A stretch of 64,000 nt of DNA from Orrella marina (GTDB taxonomy: Bacteria > Pseudomonadota > Gammaproteobacteria > Burkholderiales > Burkholderiaceae_B). The notes under the pieces were generated by a model that ran no database searches, was not told where the DNA came from, and was given only the letters and a program-made list of their open reading frames with translations. The stretch spans positions 558,001 through 622,000 of the forward strand of contig NZ_CP028901.1 of assembly GCF_003058465.1 (NCBI RefSeq), read 5' to 3'. Every line of letters starts with the position of its first letter. Position 1 is the first letter of the stretch. Both the position numbers and the translations under genes were made by a program. This document shows, piece by piece, positions 18,753 to 28,271 of this stretch.

Positions 18753-19691
18753 TCATTTCTTCATCACCATGTTCAGCGCTGACTTGACATAGTGCACAAC
18801 CCCGCCGCGGAACGCCAGCACACAGGCAATGAAAATGAGACCCATGATGACGGGGACCAGTGAGTCAAACTGACCAGCAAGCATATGCTGGATCTGTACG
18901 ATGACCACGGAGCCGAATACCGGGCCAATGATGGATCCGATACCGCCGAGGATCATCATGATGACACCGTCAGTTGAGAGTTGCCAGTGAACGTCTGACA
19001 GGCTTGCCAGCCCGAATACGATGGTCTTCAGTCCTCCGGCCACGCCTGCAACCACCGCTGAAATCGTGAAGCAGACCAGTTTGTAGCGATTGACGTTGTA
19101 ACCCAGAGAAGTAACCCGCGGCTCGTTATCCTTGATCGCCTTGAGTACTTCACCGTACGGCGAGTTCACGACACGATGCACCCCCCACCAGGTCAGTGCG
19201 ACCGCAATCAGTATCACGTAGTAGAGGACGTAGTTGTTTTGCAGGCTGATCAGACCAAACAGCTCACCTCTCGGTACACCCTGGTAACCGTCCTCGTTGT
19301 GGCTGAAAGGAGCAGCAACAATGATGAAGTAAACCAGTTGCGACAGGGCGAGCGTGATCATGGCGAAGTAGATGCCTTTTCTGCGAATGGCGAGTGAACC
19401 GAAGACATACCCTGTCACCAGCGTGATCGCAATCGCAACAAGCAAGGCCAGTTCGGGAGTGAGTCCGACATCCTTGATCATGTATCCGGTCGCGTAGGAC
19501 GAAATGCCAAAGAAGGCTGCGTGCCCGAAAGAGAGAAGACCTGCATACCCGAAAAGAAGGTTGAGCGAACAGGCAAATAACGCCATGCACGCCACCTGAG
19601 CCAGTAGAACCGGGTAGACCCACAGTGGAAGCACAATGGCAATCGCAAGAACAGCCCACGTGATTTTGCGTTCAAGAAATTCGTCGTTCAA
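18753..19691 (-). CDS. livM: Branched-chain amino acid-type ABC permease LivM
   Basis: 312 residues, about nine hydrophobic segments. Family hallmarks are LLFGYAGLLSFGHAAFFG near residue 50 and GGIGSIIGPVFGSV near 255. Last gene of the operon SBP-livG-livF-livH-livM, only 3 bases after livH. It forms the heteromeric inner-membrane channel with LivH. The true substrate may not be a branched-chain amino acid; environmental Liv systems often carry aromatic acids, amides or urea, and an alpha/beta hydrolase is linked here. Confidence 0.9.
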   Translation of the reverse strand: MNDEFLERKITWAVLAIAIVLPLWVYPVLLAQVACMALFACSLNLLFGYAGLLSFGHAAFFGISSYATGYMIKDVGLTPELALLVAIAITLVTGYVFGSLAIRRKGIYFAMITLALSQLVYFIIVAAPFSHNEDGYQGVPRGELFGLISLQNNYVLYYVILIAVALTWWGVHRVVNSPYGEVLKAIKDNEPRVTSLGYNVNRYKLVCFTISAVVAGVAGGLKTIVFGLASLSDVHWQLSTDGVIMMILGGIGSIIGPVFGSVVIVQIQHMLAGQFDSLVPVIMGLIFIACVLAFRGGVVHYVKSALNMVMKK

Positions 19692-19694
19692 AAT

Positions 19695-20576
19695 TCACTC
19701 CTTGCCAAACAGGCCGGATGGCCGAACGATGAGTACCAGAATCATCACAATGAAAATCACGACCGATGAGCCTTGTGGCCAGTACGCGCGTGTGAGTCCT
19801 TCAATGACGCCCAGAGAAAGGCCGGTGACAATCGATCCCATGATCGACCCCATCCCGCCGATGACGACCACAGCAAACACCACGACAATCAGACTGTGTC
19901 CCATCAGCGGACTGACCTGATAGATTGGCGCGGCAAGCACACCTGCAAACCCGGCCAGGGCAACCCCGAAACCGTAGGTAAGGGTGACTAACAGAGATAC
20001 ATTGATGCCAAAGCTGCGAGTGATTGCAGGGTTTTCTGTTGACGCTCTGAGGTAGGCGCCGAGCTTGGTTTTCTCGATCAGAATCCACACAGAAAAGCAC
20101 ACAGTCAGGGATGCCACAATGACCCAGAGTCGGTACTTGGGCATGCGCATGAAGCCCAGGTCGACCGTCCCCCGAAGTATTTCAGGAGAGGTATAGGCCA
20201 TGCCAGCCACGCCAAACCAGTATCTTGCAAGTCCCTCGATCACGTAAGCGATACCGAGTGTGATGAGAATGCCGAAGACGTGGTCAAGCTTGTAGATCTT
20301 GCGCAGCATGGTGCGTTCGATCACACACCCGATCGCACCGATGATTAACGGGATGAGAAGGAGGGAGTACCAGTACCCGATTCCGAGTTTTGTCAGCAAA
20401 AGCCAGGAAAGGAGGGCGCCGAGCATGTAGATGGCACCGTGAACGAAGTTCACGATGTTGAGCATTCCAAAGATGACGGCCAGGCCCAGGCTCAAGACAG
20501 CATAGAACGAGCCATTGACCACGCCGACCATCAACTGTCCCATGACGACTGGCATCGGTAAACCAAACAGATCCAT
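19695..20576 (-). CDS. livH: Branched-chain amino acid-type ABC permease LivH
   Basis: 293 residues with eight or so membrane segments. The LivH signature VVNGSFYAVLSLGLAVIFG is near residue 20, with NFVHGAIYMLGAL following. The cytoplasmic coupling loop is ASTENPAITRSFGINV, and GGMGSIMGSIVTG lies near 230. Located 8 bases after the livF remnant and 3 before livM. If livF is really inactive, this permease would depend on LivG alone or on another ATPase. Confidence 0.9.
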   Translation of the reverse strand: MDLFGLPMPVVMGQLMVGVVNGSFYAVLSLGLAVIFGMLNIVNFVHGAIYMLGALLSWLLLTKLGIGYWYSLLLIPLIIGAIGCVIERTMLRKIYKLDHVFGILITLGIAYVIEGLARYWFGVAGMAYTSPEILRGTVDLGFMRMPKYRLWVIVASLTVCFSVWILIEKTKLGAYLRASTENPAITRSFGINVSLLVTLTYGFGVALAGFAGVLAAPIYQVSPLMGHSLIVVVFAVVVIGGMGSIMGSIVTGLSLGVIEGLTRAYWPQGSSVVIFIVMILVLIVRPSGLFGKE

Positions 20577-20584
20577 GCTGATCC

Positions 20585-21315
20585 TTAAATTCCAAGCAGT
20601 TCAGTGAGTTGCTGTTGCTTTTCGGGTATCTCGCGGGCGGCAAGGTGTTCCACGACCTTGCCGTGCTCGATGATGTAGATTCGGTCGGCCAGCTCCGACG
20701 CAAACTCGAAGTTCTGTTCGACCAGTACGATGGTGAATCCCTTCTGCTTGAGCGTTTCAATGACATGCGCCAGACGTTCGACGATCACTGGTGCCAGGCC
20801 TTCGGAGATTTCGTCCAGAAAAAGGATGTCAGCCCCGGTTCGCAGGATCCGGGCCATTGCAAGCATTTGCTGCTCACCCCCGGAAAGCTTGGTGCCCTGA
20901 CTTTTTCGTCTTTCCCTCAGGTTCGGAAAAAGTTCGTATATCTCTTCCAGACTCATGCCCCCGGCTTGAGAACAGGTGGCAACGTCAGGTTCTCTTCGCA
21001 GGTCAGTGAAGAATAGATGGCTCGCTCTTCCGGGCAGTAGCCGACGCCGAGCCGTGCAATCTGGTGAGTGGAGAGGTTTACCGTCTCCTTGCCATTGAGC
21101 GAGATCTGGCCGGTGCGTCTGCTTGTCAAGCCCAGAATCGCGCGAAGTGTGGTTGTTCTGCCCGCACCGTTCCTGCCCAGCAGGCAGACACATTCCCCCT
21201 TGGCAACCTGCAGATTCACACCATGCAGGACATGGGACTCGCCATACCATGCGTGAAGATTCCGAATCCCGAGTACCGTCGCTCCCATGTCAGTGGTGCC
21301 TTCATGCATTGTCAT
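20585..21315 (-). pseudogene. livF: livF ATPase with frameshift and Walker A Lys-to-Arg change
   Basis: The N-terminal half (from 21315) reads LivF-like through EENLTLPPVLKPG and then meets TGA at 20953-20955. The remaining half (GGMSLEEIYELFPNL onward, with LSGGEQQMLAMARIL and LFLDEISEGLAP) continues in the -1 frame to 20585. One extra G in the five-G run (minus strand of 20958-20962) would restore a normal LivF of about 240 residues. Separately, Walker A reads GRNGAGRTT: the catalytic lysine is Arg (AGA, codon 21159-21157). The reads may have a homopolymer error, but the Lys-to-Arg change is independent and points to real decay. The downstream half also has an ATG overlapping the TGA, allowing reinitiation. 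Confidence 0.8.
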
Positions 21316-22087
21316 GTGCCGTTCCGATGTTTCTTTTGCGCTTGCGTCCCATGTAGGCTTCAATCACGGCCTCATTGCGGGAGACGTCTGAGTAAGTGCC
21401 GCTTGCGAGCTCTTTTCCGCGTGCCAGAACTGTGATCTGGTCGCTGATGCCTGCAACAACCTTCATGTTGTGTTCAACCATGACGACAGTCCTGTTTTGT
21501 GCGACCTGCCGGACCAGTTCCATGATGTGTTCCACATCCTCGTGGCCCATTCCCTGCGTGGGCTCATCCAGAAGGACAAGCTTTGGGTCCAGGGCGATTG
21601 TGGTGGCGAGCTCAAGTGCGCGCTTTTGCCCATAGGCAATTTCTACGGCCAGCTTGTCGTGCAGTGACTCAAGTCTGACCAGCGCCAGTATCTGCATGGC
21701 CTGATCATCGAACTGATTCAGAATCCGTTTGGAACTCCAGAAATTCAGTCCCTTTCCGGCTCGTTTCTGAAGCGCAATCCGGATGTTCTGCAGTAAGGTC
21801 AGATGAGGAAACACGGCAGAAATCTGAAATGACCTGACGATCCCCAGGTTGGCAATATCGGCTGAAGATCGGGCGGTGATGTTGACGCCTTCGTACATCA
21901 CCTTGCCAGCGCTCGGTCGGATGAAGTTGGTGAGCAAGTTGAAAAACGTCGTCTTACCCGCGCCGTTAGGTCCGATGATCGCATGGATATGCCCGCGCCT
22001 GACGGACAGCGATACGCTGTCGACTGCCCGAAAGCCGTTGAAGTCTCGCGTCAGAGACTCTGTCTGCAGGATGATATCTTGGGTCAT
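21302..22087 (-). CDS. livG: Branched-chain amino acid-type ABC ATPase LivG
   Basis: 261 residues with intact Walker A GPNGAGKTT, LivG-type insertion LGIVRSFQISAVFPHLTLLQNI, a diverged signature region AYGQKRALELA and Walker B LVLLDEPTQGM. In contrast to the adjacent livF, no catalytic residue is missing. Its 3' end overlaps the start of livF. It energises the LivHM channel from the cytoplasm. Confidence 0.9.
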   Translation of the reverse strand: MTQDIILQTESLTRDFNGFRAVDSVSLSVRRGHIHAIIGPNGAGKTTFFNLLTNFIRPSAGKVMYEGVNITARSSADIANLGIVRSFQISAVFPHLTLLQNIRIALQKRAGKGLNFWSSKRILNQFDDQAMQILALVRLESLHDKLAVEIAYGQKRALELATTIALDPKLVLLDEPTQGMGHEDVEHIMELVRQVAQNRTVVMVEHNMKVVAGISDQITVLARGKELASGTYSDVSRNEAVIEAYMGRKRKRNIGTAHDNA

Positions 22088-22215
22088 GTTTACGCTGCGT
22101 TATCGGTCACTGGTAACGGATTACCCGAGTGTCTTGCATCGATTCAAAGTCTGTCCAGACTCCCGTGACAGGTCTCACGCGAGTCTTTCCAGCGTCTTTT
22201 GATGGAAAGGTATGC

Positions 22216-23442
22216 TTATTTGACGAGGCTGCACTTGCTCTCTGAGAGAGGGTGAAATGCCTGGTCTCCGGATACTGTTTCGACGATTTCGTAGTAATCC
22301 CACGGACCTTTGGACTGGGCAGGCTGTTTTACCCGGACGAGATACATATCGTGAACCATCTTGCCATCAGCGCGGACCTTACCGTTCTTCGCAAACGCAT
22401 CCTGAATCGGCATGGTCTTGATGGTTTCAACCACATCGGTGACGTTGTCAGACTTGGATTTCTCGACTGCTTTCAGGTAATTCAGAACACCGGAGTACTG
22501 GCCTGCCTGAAGGGCGGTTGGCATGCGGTCAGTGCGCTCCTGAAAACGTTTGGCGAATGCGCGGGATTCGTCATCCAGATCCCAGTAGAAAGACTCAGCA
22601 AACATCATGTTTGCAGCGTCACTAAGTCCAAGTCCGTGGACATCCATGATGCTCATGAGCATGGCAACTGACTGCTTGCCATCTTCTCCAAGGCCGAACT
22701 CCTTGCCCTGCTTGATGGCGTTCTGCAAATCGAGTCCTGCTGTGGCAAACGCGACTGCATCGGCGTCACTAGCCTGTGCCAGCAGAATGTAGGACGAGAA
22801 GTCATTGCCCGGGAAAGGGTAGCGAGAGGAACCAAGCATTTCGCCGCCAGCCTGTTCAATGAATGTCTTTCCGTCGTTCTCGAGTGAGTGTCCAAATGCA
22901 TAGTCTGCCGTGAGGTAGTACCATTTCTTTGCGCCTTCCTTGACGATAGGCTGAGTGCCAACCTTGGCTAACGAATAGGTGTCGTAAACCCAGTGCAGGC
23001 TGTTGGGAGAGCAGTCTTCGTTCGAAATTCTGACAGCACCGGCGCCAGTTACAAGCGCCAATCGGTTTTTCTCCTGCGCAAGTTTCATGGCTGCCAGAGC
23101 GACCGCACTGTTGCCGAGTTCCGAGACCACATCGACTTTGCCCTCATCAAACCATTCACGAACTCGGGCTGACCCCACATCTGCCTTGTTTTGATGGTCG
23201 GCGGTCACGATTTCAATTGGGACCCCAAGCACTTTACCGCCGAAGTCTTCGACCGCCAGCTCTGTCGCCACAATGGACCCGCGGCCCACGTTGTCCATGA
23301 ACGGGCCGTTCACATCCGTCAGGACGCCGATTCTGACCACACCGTCACTGATCTTGTTTTCTGAAGCAAGTGCACTACAGGCGGTCACGCCCATGAGACC
23401 TGCCACGCCAAGCTGAACAGCTGATTTTGTAAATGACTTCAT
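22216..23442 (-). CDS. ABC transporter periplasmic substrate-binding protein, LivK-like
   Basis: 408 residues from ATG at 23442 with AAAGGAG seven bases upstream; the longer frame adds 21 unrelated codons. A signal peptide (about 1-27, cleavage after SALA) is followed by a type I periplasmic-binding fold. Its start VVRIGVLTDVNGPF is characteristic of the amide/branched-chain amino acid (Peripla_BP_6) group. Other family segments are GNSAVALAAMKLAQE and WYYLTADYAFGHSLE. Sequence similarity is to receptors of environmental Liv systems whose ligands are often aromatic or amide compounds. First transport gene of the operon. Confidence 0.9.
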   Translation of the reverse strand: MKSFTKSAVQLGVAGLMGVTACSALASENKISDGVVRIGVLTDVNGPFMDNVGRGSIVATELAVEDFGGKVLGVPIEIVTADHQNKADVGSARVREWFDEGKVDVVSELGNSAVALAAMKLAQEKNRLALVTGAGAVRISNEDCSPNSLHWVYDTYSLAKVGTQPIVKEGAKKWYYLTADYAFGHSLENDGKTFIEQAGGEMLGSSRYPFPGNDFSSYILLAQASDADAVAFATAGLDLQNAIKQGKEFGLGEDGKQSVAMLMSIMDVHGLGLSDAANMMFAESFYWDLDDESRAFAKRFQERTDRMPTALQAGQYSGVLNYLKAVEKSKSDNVTDVVETIKTMPIQDAFAKNGKVRADGKMVHDMYLVRVKQPAQSKGPWDYYEIVETVSGDQAFHPLSESKCSLVK

Positions 23443-23562
23443 GTATGTCTCCTTTAGAACTGCATCTGCTTTTGTTTTATTCGTTTGGGTCGAGTCCTGC
23501 TTCACGCGTTCACCCGGCGCTCATTCAGACAATGAGTCTTCACTACTGCACTTCGATGTCAT

Positions 23563-24420
23563 CTAGCCCCTTCGAATGTCTTCCAGGACCGGCATGAGGT
23601 AGTCAATGAAATGTTCCGGGTGCTCACTCATCGGGAAATGACCCATGTCCTTCATGATCGTGAGCTTTGAGCCCCGAACAAGAGACGCAAGTTCCTGACT
23701 GTCCTCTGGTGTACAGGAATAGTCGTATTCACCCGTCAGGAGATACAGGGGACAGTTGCTCGTGTCGATGTTCTCGACAATGCCCCGCAAATCGCCCTCC
23801 GATTTGTAAAAATGGAGATCTCCCTTAAAGACGCCCGGACCAGACTGCATGTAGTGCCAGAGCGTCTCCCATCGTTCTTTCTCAGGCGAACCGGGTGCAA
23901 TCAGCCCGGACACGATACCCGCGCAGACTTCACCGCCGTGAATGTCGGGTCGGTGCAACCATTGGAGATCGTAATAGGGTTCGACGTGCGCACCAGATTG
24001 CAGACCGATCAGGGCTTTGAAGCTTGAGGGCGCTCTCAGCGCGATATGTAAAACGACCCGACCACCAATCGAACAACCCATCGTGATGGGACGCTCGATC
24101 TCCATGGCCTGCATGAAGGCCAGAATCATTTCGACGTAGGTGTCGCTGGTCAGTTGATACGGTTTTGTGTGCCAGCCCTCAGGTGGCGATGACTTGCCGT
24201 GAAAAGGCATATCAAAACAGATGACCTGATGATTCTCGGTGACTCGCTGGCTGTTTAGCAGACCACGAAATTGTCTGGTGTCGCTTCCTGCTGTATGCAG
24301 GCACAGCAGTGGCTGACCCTGTCCCGCTGTTTCGTAGTAGACACGGTGCGTCACTCCTCCAATGTCAAAGTGGACATAGCCGCCAACGGTGGACTCTTTT
24401 CTAGCGCGCATGGATCTCAC
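23563..24420 (-). CDS. Alpha/beta hydrolase
   Basis: 285 residues with a complete catalytic set: nucleophile Ser in GCSIGG, Asp in LTGEYDYSCTPE and His in MGHFPMSEHP. An oxyanion region LLCLHTAGSD is near residue 40. No signal peptide, so cytoplasmic. The gene lies between a small SCP2-like gene (20-base overlap) and the Liv transport genes on the same strand, so it probably opens an imported ester, lactone or C-C bonded substrate. C-C bond hydrolases (MhpC type) and esterases both fit; I cannot separate them. Confidence 0.85.
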   Translation of the reverse strand: MRSMRARKESTVGGYVHFDIGGVTHRVYYETAGQGQPLLCLHTAGSDTRQFRGLLNSQRVTENHQVICFDMPFHGKSSPPEGWHTKPYQLTSDTYVEMILAFMQAMEIERPITMGCSIGGRVVLHIALRAPSSFKALIGLQSGAHVEPYYDLQWLHRPDIHGGEVCAGIVSGLIAPGSPEKERWETLWHYMQSGPGVFKGDLHFYKSEGDLRGIVENIDTSNCPLYLLTGEYDYSCTPEDSQELASLVRGSKLTIMKDMGHFPMSEHPEHFIDYLMPVLEDIRRG

Positions 24421-24766
24421 TCCCCAGGCGAAAAACGAGCTCCTTGAAATACAGGAGATTGGCCATGAAAATCGCCTGATCGCCTTCTATACGAAGAGTC
24501 TTGAACTTGACCATCGCCATCAGGTCATGAAATCTGGGTCTTGGATTGTCAGCCCAGAACAATGACCAGGACTGGGGATCGCTGACAAGAGCAAAGGTCC
24601 AGCACGGCATCACATGCGGCCCGGGTCTGATTTCATGCACCGCGCCGTCACGAATGGTGATCAGGTACTCGTCTGCGCCCGACTTGAGCAGAAAAGTGAC
24701 GTTGACGAACCGCCCCCTATGTGTCAGCCAGGTGTCGGGTGCTGACAGATTCTGATAGTTGTTCAT
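24401..24766 (-). CDS. Small protein, possibly SCP2 sterol-binding-like fold
   Basis: 121 residues, ATG at 24766, overlapping the hydrolase gene by 20 bases, so probably coupled to it. The pattern of strands and the segments LKSGADEYLITIRDGAVHEI and SWSLFWADNPRPRFHDLMAM resemble the small hydrophobic-ligand-binding SCP2 fold. The identification is by general pattern only. No membrane segment or signal is visible. It may bind or present a hydrophobic substrate to the hydrolase; this is speculation from gene order. Confidence 0.6.
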   Translation of the reverse strand: MNNYQNLSAPDTWLTHRGRFVNVTFLLKSGADEYLITIRDGAVHEIRPGPHVMPCWTFALVSDPQSWSLFWADNPRPRFHDLMAMVKFKTLRIEGDQAIFMANLLYFKELVFRLGSEIHAR

Positions 24767-25235
24767 TCGTCTGGTGATTTCGTGGTTTTACTTGTGTTGA
24801 TTCGCAAAAACTATCTCACCCAGAACAAGGTGGAGCAACCCATGGTTTTCCCCATGCGCCCGGCCGTCAGGCGGGAGCCGCACTCATATTGCATGTAAGA
24901 GTCATGCTGACACCGACCTTCGGTGAGTGCTGAATGACGGGCTGTGGAAAATGTACTCTATTCATAGGGGTGACTTGAGTTATTGATCAGATAAACGGAT
25001 CAAACAATTCAAAAAAACGACTGGTCGCTTATTGATTCTTTGATCTACGCTGAGTTTTCAGTGCACAGAAGGCATCCAGAGAGATGCAGATTGTATTGAG
25101 GCTGGATCGTCCTGAGCGCTCGGGTTTCCTATCCGTGCGCGGATCAATCGCCATTTCTAATGGCTTGTTCCTGGGACGAAGAACCGTGGTCGATCAGGGC
25201 CAGTGTGTTCATCAAATTAAAGAACAAGGAGACTA
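24767..25235. other. Divergent intergenic region, Liv/hydrolase operon and TRAP operon
   Basis: About 470 bases without a gene. It contains an inverted repeat TTGATC (24983-24988) and GATCAA (24998-25003), 9 bases apart. A partly similar TTGATT/TTGATC run follows at 25033-25045. This could be a regulator site for either operon. The region 25020-25070 is AT-rich. No confident promoter was picked. Confidence 0.4.
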
Positions 25236-25238
25236 ATG

Positions 25239-26264
25239 ATGACTAGAAAGTTCGCGACGATCTCAGCCGGACTGCTTGCTGCCTGTACTGCGCTGGCGGT
25301 TGCGCCAGCAAGTGCCCAGACCAAACTTTCAGTTGTGCATGGCAGTCCGGTCAAGCACGTTGTTTCCATTCTGGGTGCAGAACCCTGGATGACGTGTGTG
25401 AAGGAGAAAGCTGGCAAGGAGGTTGATTTCAACTACTATCCAGCCGGCCAGATTTCCAAGACGCCTGAATTGCTTCGGGCGCTTGATAGTGGCGTGGCGG
25501 ACCTGGCTCCGGTTCCAATTGGCTACGTTTCAGATGAAATGCCCCTGAGTGGCGTGGTGATGTTGCCTGGCCTTGGAAGTACTTCGACAGAGATTGTCAC
25601 GGCTTATTCAAAGGCCATTCGCCCGGGTGGCATTCTGTCCAAGGAGTTTGAACAGCTTGATATTGTTCCGATCTGGGCCATGGCGTTTCCGCCTTATCAG
25701 ATCGTATCCACCAGAGGTAAGATCAACTCACTGGATGACTTCAAGGGTCGTGTCGTGAGGTCCGCTGGTGGTGCAATGAATCTGGCTATTCAGCAGCTTG
25801 GTGGCTCTCCGGCAGAAATCGCAATTGGTGAAACCTATATCGCACTGGAACGTGGCACAGCTGACAGCACCATTTCGGCATTCGCCAGCGTCAAGCCGTT
25901 CAGCTTGCAGGAAATCATGAAAAGCATGAGTTCCAATGGTGCGTTCGGTACGTTCTCTAATGTCATGGCCATGAAGAAAGACAAATTCGATGCGTTGTCG
26001 CCTGAGACTCAGAAGGTGTTCATAGATTGTGGGATCCAGACCGAGCAAAAGTTTGCGCAAACCATGGATGCCGAAGCCAAAGAGCTGGCTAAGGAATTCG
26101 CTGCACTAGGTATCGATATTTACGAGTTCACCCCCGAGAATCTGGCTGCGATCAATGGGGCACTGGGTAACGTTCAGAGCGACTGGGTCAAGCGACTGAG
26201 CGGACGAGGTCTGCCAGCTCAAGAGACACTGGATGGATACAAGACTCTGCTGGGCGTGAAGTAA
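25239..26264 (+). CDS. TRAP transporter solute receptor, DctP family
   Basis: 341 residues. ATG at 25239 was chosen because AAGGAG lies 7 bases upstream; an ATG one codon earlier is possible. Signal peptide of about 26 residues ending PASAQ. The DctP fold is seen in LRALDSGVADLAPVPIGYVSDEMP, FKGRVVRSAGGAMNLAIQQLGG (with the ligand-carboxylate Arg) and YIALERGTADSTISA. It delivers an organic acid to the membrane subunits encoded just downstream. The ligand is presumably the substrate of the following dioxygenase/hydroxyacid genes. Confidence 0.92.
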   Translation: MTRKFATISAGLLAACTALAVAPASAQTKLSVVHGSPVKHVVSILGAEPWMTCVKEKAGKEVDFNYYPAGQISKTPELLRALDSGVADLAPVPIGYVSDEMPLSGVVMLPGLGSTSTEIVTAYSKAIRPGGILSKEFEQLDIVPIWAMAFPPYQIVSTRGKINSLDDFKGRVVRSAGGAMNLAIQQLGGSPAEIAIGETYIALERGTADSTISAFASVKPFSLQEIMKSMSSNGAFGTFSNVMAMKKDKFDALSPETQKVFIDCGIQTEQKFAQTMDAEAKELAKEFAALGIDIYEFTPENLAAINGALGNVQSDWVKRLSGRGLPAQETLDGYKTLLGVK

Positions 26265-26387
26265 GCGGGCAAGTACCGCGTGATCGAGATTGTCCTGGCA
26301 CGCTTGGATATTCTTGGTCACACGGCGCAGTCAGGTCTATTTGCAAGTCTTTGAGGCCTTTTGCTGACTCGAGTGTCGGGATGAAAC

Positions 26388-26900
26388 ATGAACAAACTGC
26401 ATGGTGTGCTAGACCGGTTCGTCCAGGTTCTGGAAAACATTGGGGCCGTCATCGCGGGTTCGGTGCTGCTCTTCTGCATGGTGCTGGTGTCGTTTGATGC
26501 CTTGTTGCGGTATGCATTCGCTGCACCGCTTACCTTTCAGTTGCATCTTACCCAGTATTACCTTTTGGTCTTGCTGACCATGCTCGGTCTGTCCTGGGGG
26601 TATCGCTCGGGCGGATCCATCCAGATTACGTTTCTGGTCAACCGACTACCGGAGAACATCCGTGGTCTGGTCGCCAGAGCTGGGCTGCTTGCGTCATCGG
26701 CCTACGTGGCCGTTCTTGCGGTGAAAGCCTGGGAGGTTTTTGAGAGGGCATGGGTTAGAGACACTGTCGTCATGGGTGTCATCGACTGGCCTGTTGCCTG
26801 GTCCTGGATCTGGGTGCCGATCGGTTGTGCATTGCTCAGCACCCGGCTGTTGCTGGATGCCACCGCGTCCAGACTCAGAGTGATGGGCGGCGCCCACTGA
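26388..26900 (+). CDS. TRAP transporter small permease, DctQ family
   Basis: 170 residues with four membrane segments and the DctQ-typical region FDALLRYAFAAPLTFQ. It links receptor docking to the large DctM permease, in the inner membrane, driven by a sodium or proton gradient. It lies 123 bases after the receptor gene and 58 before the large permease gene, same strand. Its length is normal for the family. Confidence 0.9.
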   Translation: MNKLHGVLDRFVQVLENIGAVIAGSVLLFCMVLVSFDALLRYAFAAPLTFQLHLTQYYLLVLLTMLGLSWGYRSGGSIQITFLVNRLPENIRGLVARAGLLASSAYVAVLAVKAWEVFERAWVRDTVVMGVIDWPVAWSWIWVPIGCALLSTRLLLDATASRLRVMGGAH

Positions 26901-26958
26901 GTCTGCCCAGGTTCGCACTCGTCCTGAACATACCCAATAAACATATCTGGATCACTGC

Positions 26959-28260
26959 ATGGATATCCTGATCGGTGTCGGTTTGCTGCTAGCACTCATT
27001 GTGTCTGGCATTCCTGTCGGTTTTGCACTTGGAATTTCTGGTGTTATCAGCCTTTTCATGATGGTTCCAACCCCTGTCGTGATGGGCTTGATGGCTGAAG
27101 TCGTCCACCATACGGCTTCCAATTATGTCTTGCTTACGATTCCGATGTTCGTATTGATGGCGGAGCTTCTGACCGCGAGCGGCATGGCAAAAGATTTGAT
27201 GATTGCCTGCAACCGTCTGCTGGGCAAGATCAAGGGTGGGCTGGCCATGGCCTGTGTGCTGGCCGGTTCGGTACTGGCTGCCGCATCGGGAAGTAGCACG
27301 GCTTCGGTCGCATCAATCGCTAGTGCGGCCTTTCCGACAATGAAGAGTCTGGGCTACGACGAAGGCTTCTCGATTGGGACCATGGCGATTGCCGGAACAC
27401 TCGCGATCATGATCCCACCTTCGATTGCGTTTGTGGTTTACGGCATCATCACTGAAGAAAGTATCGGCAGACTTTTTATTGCAGGCATGATTCCCGGTCT
27501 GATGACTGCGCTGGGATACGTGCTGACTATCTCGGTTGCCGTTAGAGTGTGGCCACATCTCGCACCTGATCCAAAGAAAATTGCCGAACAGATGAAGCAA
27601 GGCGGAACGGCGCTGCAGCAATACGGAAAAGTATGGCCAGTCGTGTTGCTGGTGATCATCGTGATGGGTGCGCTTTACAGCGGACTTGCCACCCCGACCG
27701 AGGTTGGGGCGATCGGAGCCTTTGGTGCGCTGTTGATCAGCATGATGCTCGGGAGAATGTCCCGCAAGGCGGTCATTCGGGCGACGGGAAACACGCTCAG
27801 AACGACCTCCATGATTGTCACCATCATCTTTGGTGCAATGCTATTTGGCTACTTCATGGCCTACACGCAGGTTACTGACGCGATGATTCAATGGATTGCC
27901 GATGTCGGACTGTCGCCCTACGTCGTTTTGTTGTTGATCGTGTTTGTGTATCTGATGCTTGGCATGTTCATGGATCAGTTCGCCATCATCGTTCTGACTG
28001 TACCGGTCTCACATGCGGTGTTGACCGGGCTCGGGTTTGATGGAGTCTGGCTTGGAATCATTATTGTCAAAACCGCTGAGATCGGATTGGTGACACCGCC
28101 CCTGGGGTTGAATGTTTTTGTCGCATCTGGCGTCACAGGCGTCAGTCCGCAGAACGGCTTTAAAGGGGCTGCGCCATTCATCGTCATGGATCTAGTGATT
28201 CTAGGCCTGTTGCTGGCATTCCCGGCCATTTCCTTGTTCCTTCCAGAACTGTTGCGCTAG
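26959..28260 (+). CDS. TRAP transporter large permease, DctM family
   Basis: 433 residues, about twelve hydrophobic segments. DctM hallmarks are GIPVGFALGISGV, LLTIPMFVLMAELLTASGMA, the region GSSTASVASIASAAFPTMKS and FMDQFAIIVLTVPV. It completes a full TRAP system with the two upstream genes. Eleven bases separate it from the first FAH-family gene, which links uptake to catabolism. Confidence 0.92.
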   Translation: MDILIGVGLLLALIVSGIPVGFALGISGVISLFMMVPTPVVMGLMAEVVHHTASNYVLLTIPMFVLMAELLTASGMAKDLMIACNRLLGKIKGGLAMACVLAGSVLAAASGSSTASVASIASAAFPTMKSLGYDEGFSIGTMAIAGTLAIMIPPSIAFVVYGIITEESIGRLFIAGMIPGLMTALGYVLTISVAVRVWPHLAPDPKKIAEQMKQGGTALQQYGKVWPVVLLVIIVMGALYSGLATPTEVGAIGAFGALLISMMLGRMSRKAVIRATGNTLRTTSMIVTIIFGAMLFGYFMAYTQVTDAMIQWIADVGLSPYVVLLLIVFVYLMLGMFMDQFAIIVLTVPVSHAVLTGLGFDGVWLGIIIVKTAEIGLVTPPLGLNVFVASGVTGVSPQNGFKGAAPFIVMDLVILGLLLAFPAISLFLPELLR

Positions 28261-28271
28261 GAGACGAGACC

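Noticed and set aside
20953..21315. Programmed -1 frameshift as the explanation of livF
   Set aside because: The G run lacks a typical slippery heptamer plus downstream structure, livF is not known to use recoding, and the Walker A change argues for decay.
22185..22209. Hairpin CTTTCCA / TGGAAAG as a terminator between livG and the receptor gene
   Set aside because: On the transcribed (minus) strand it is not followed by a T-tract and lies between the receptor gene stop and livG, where read-through is expected.
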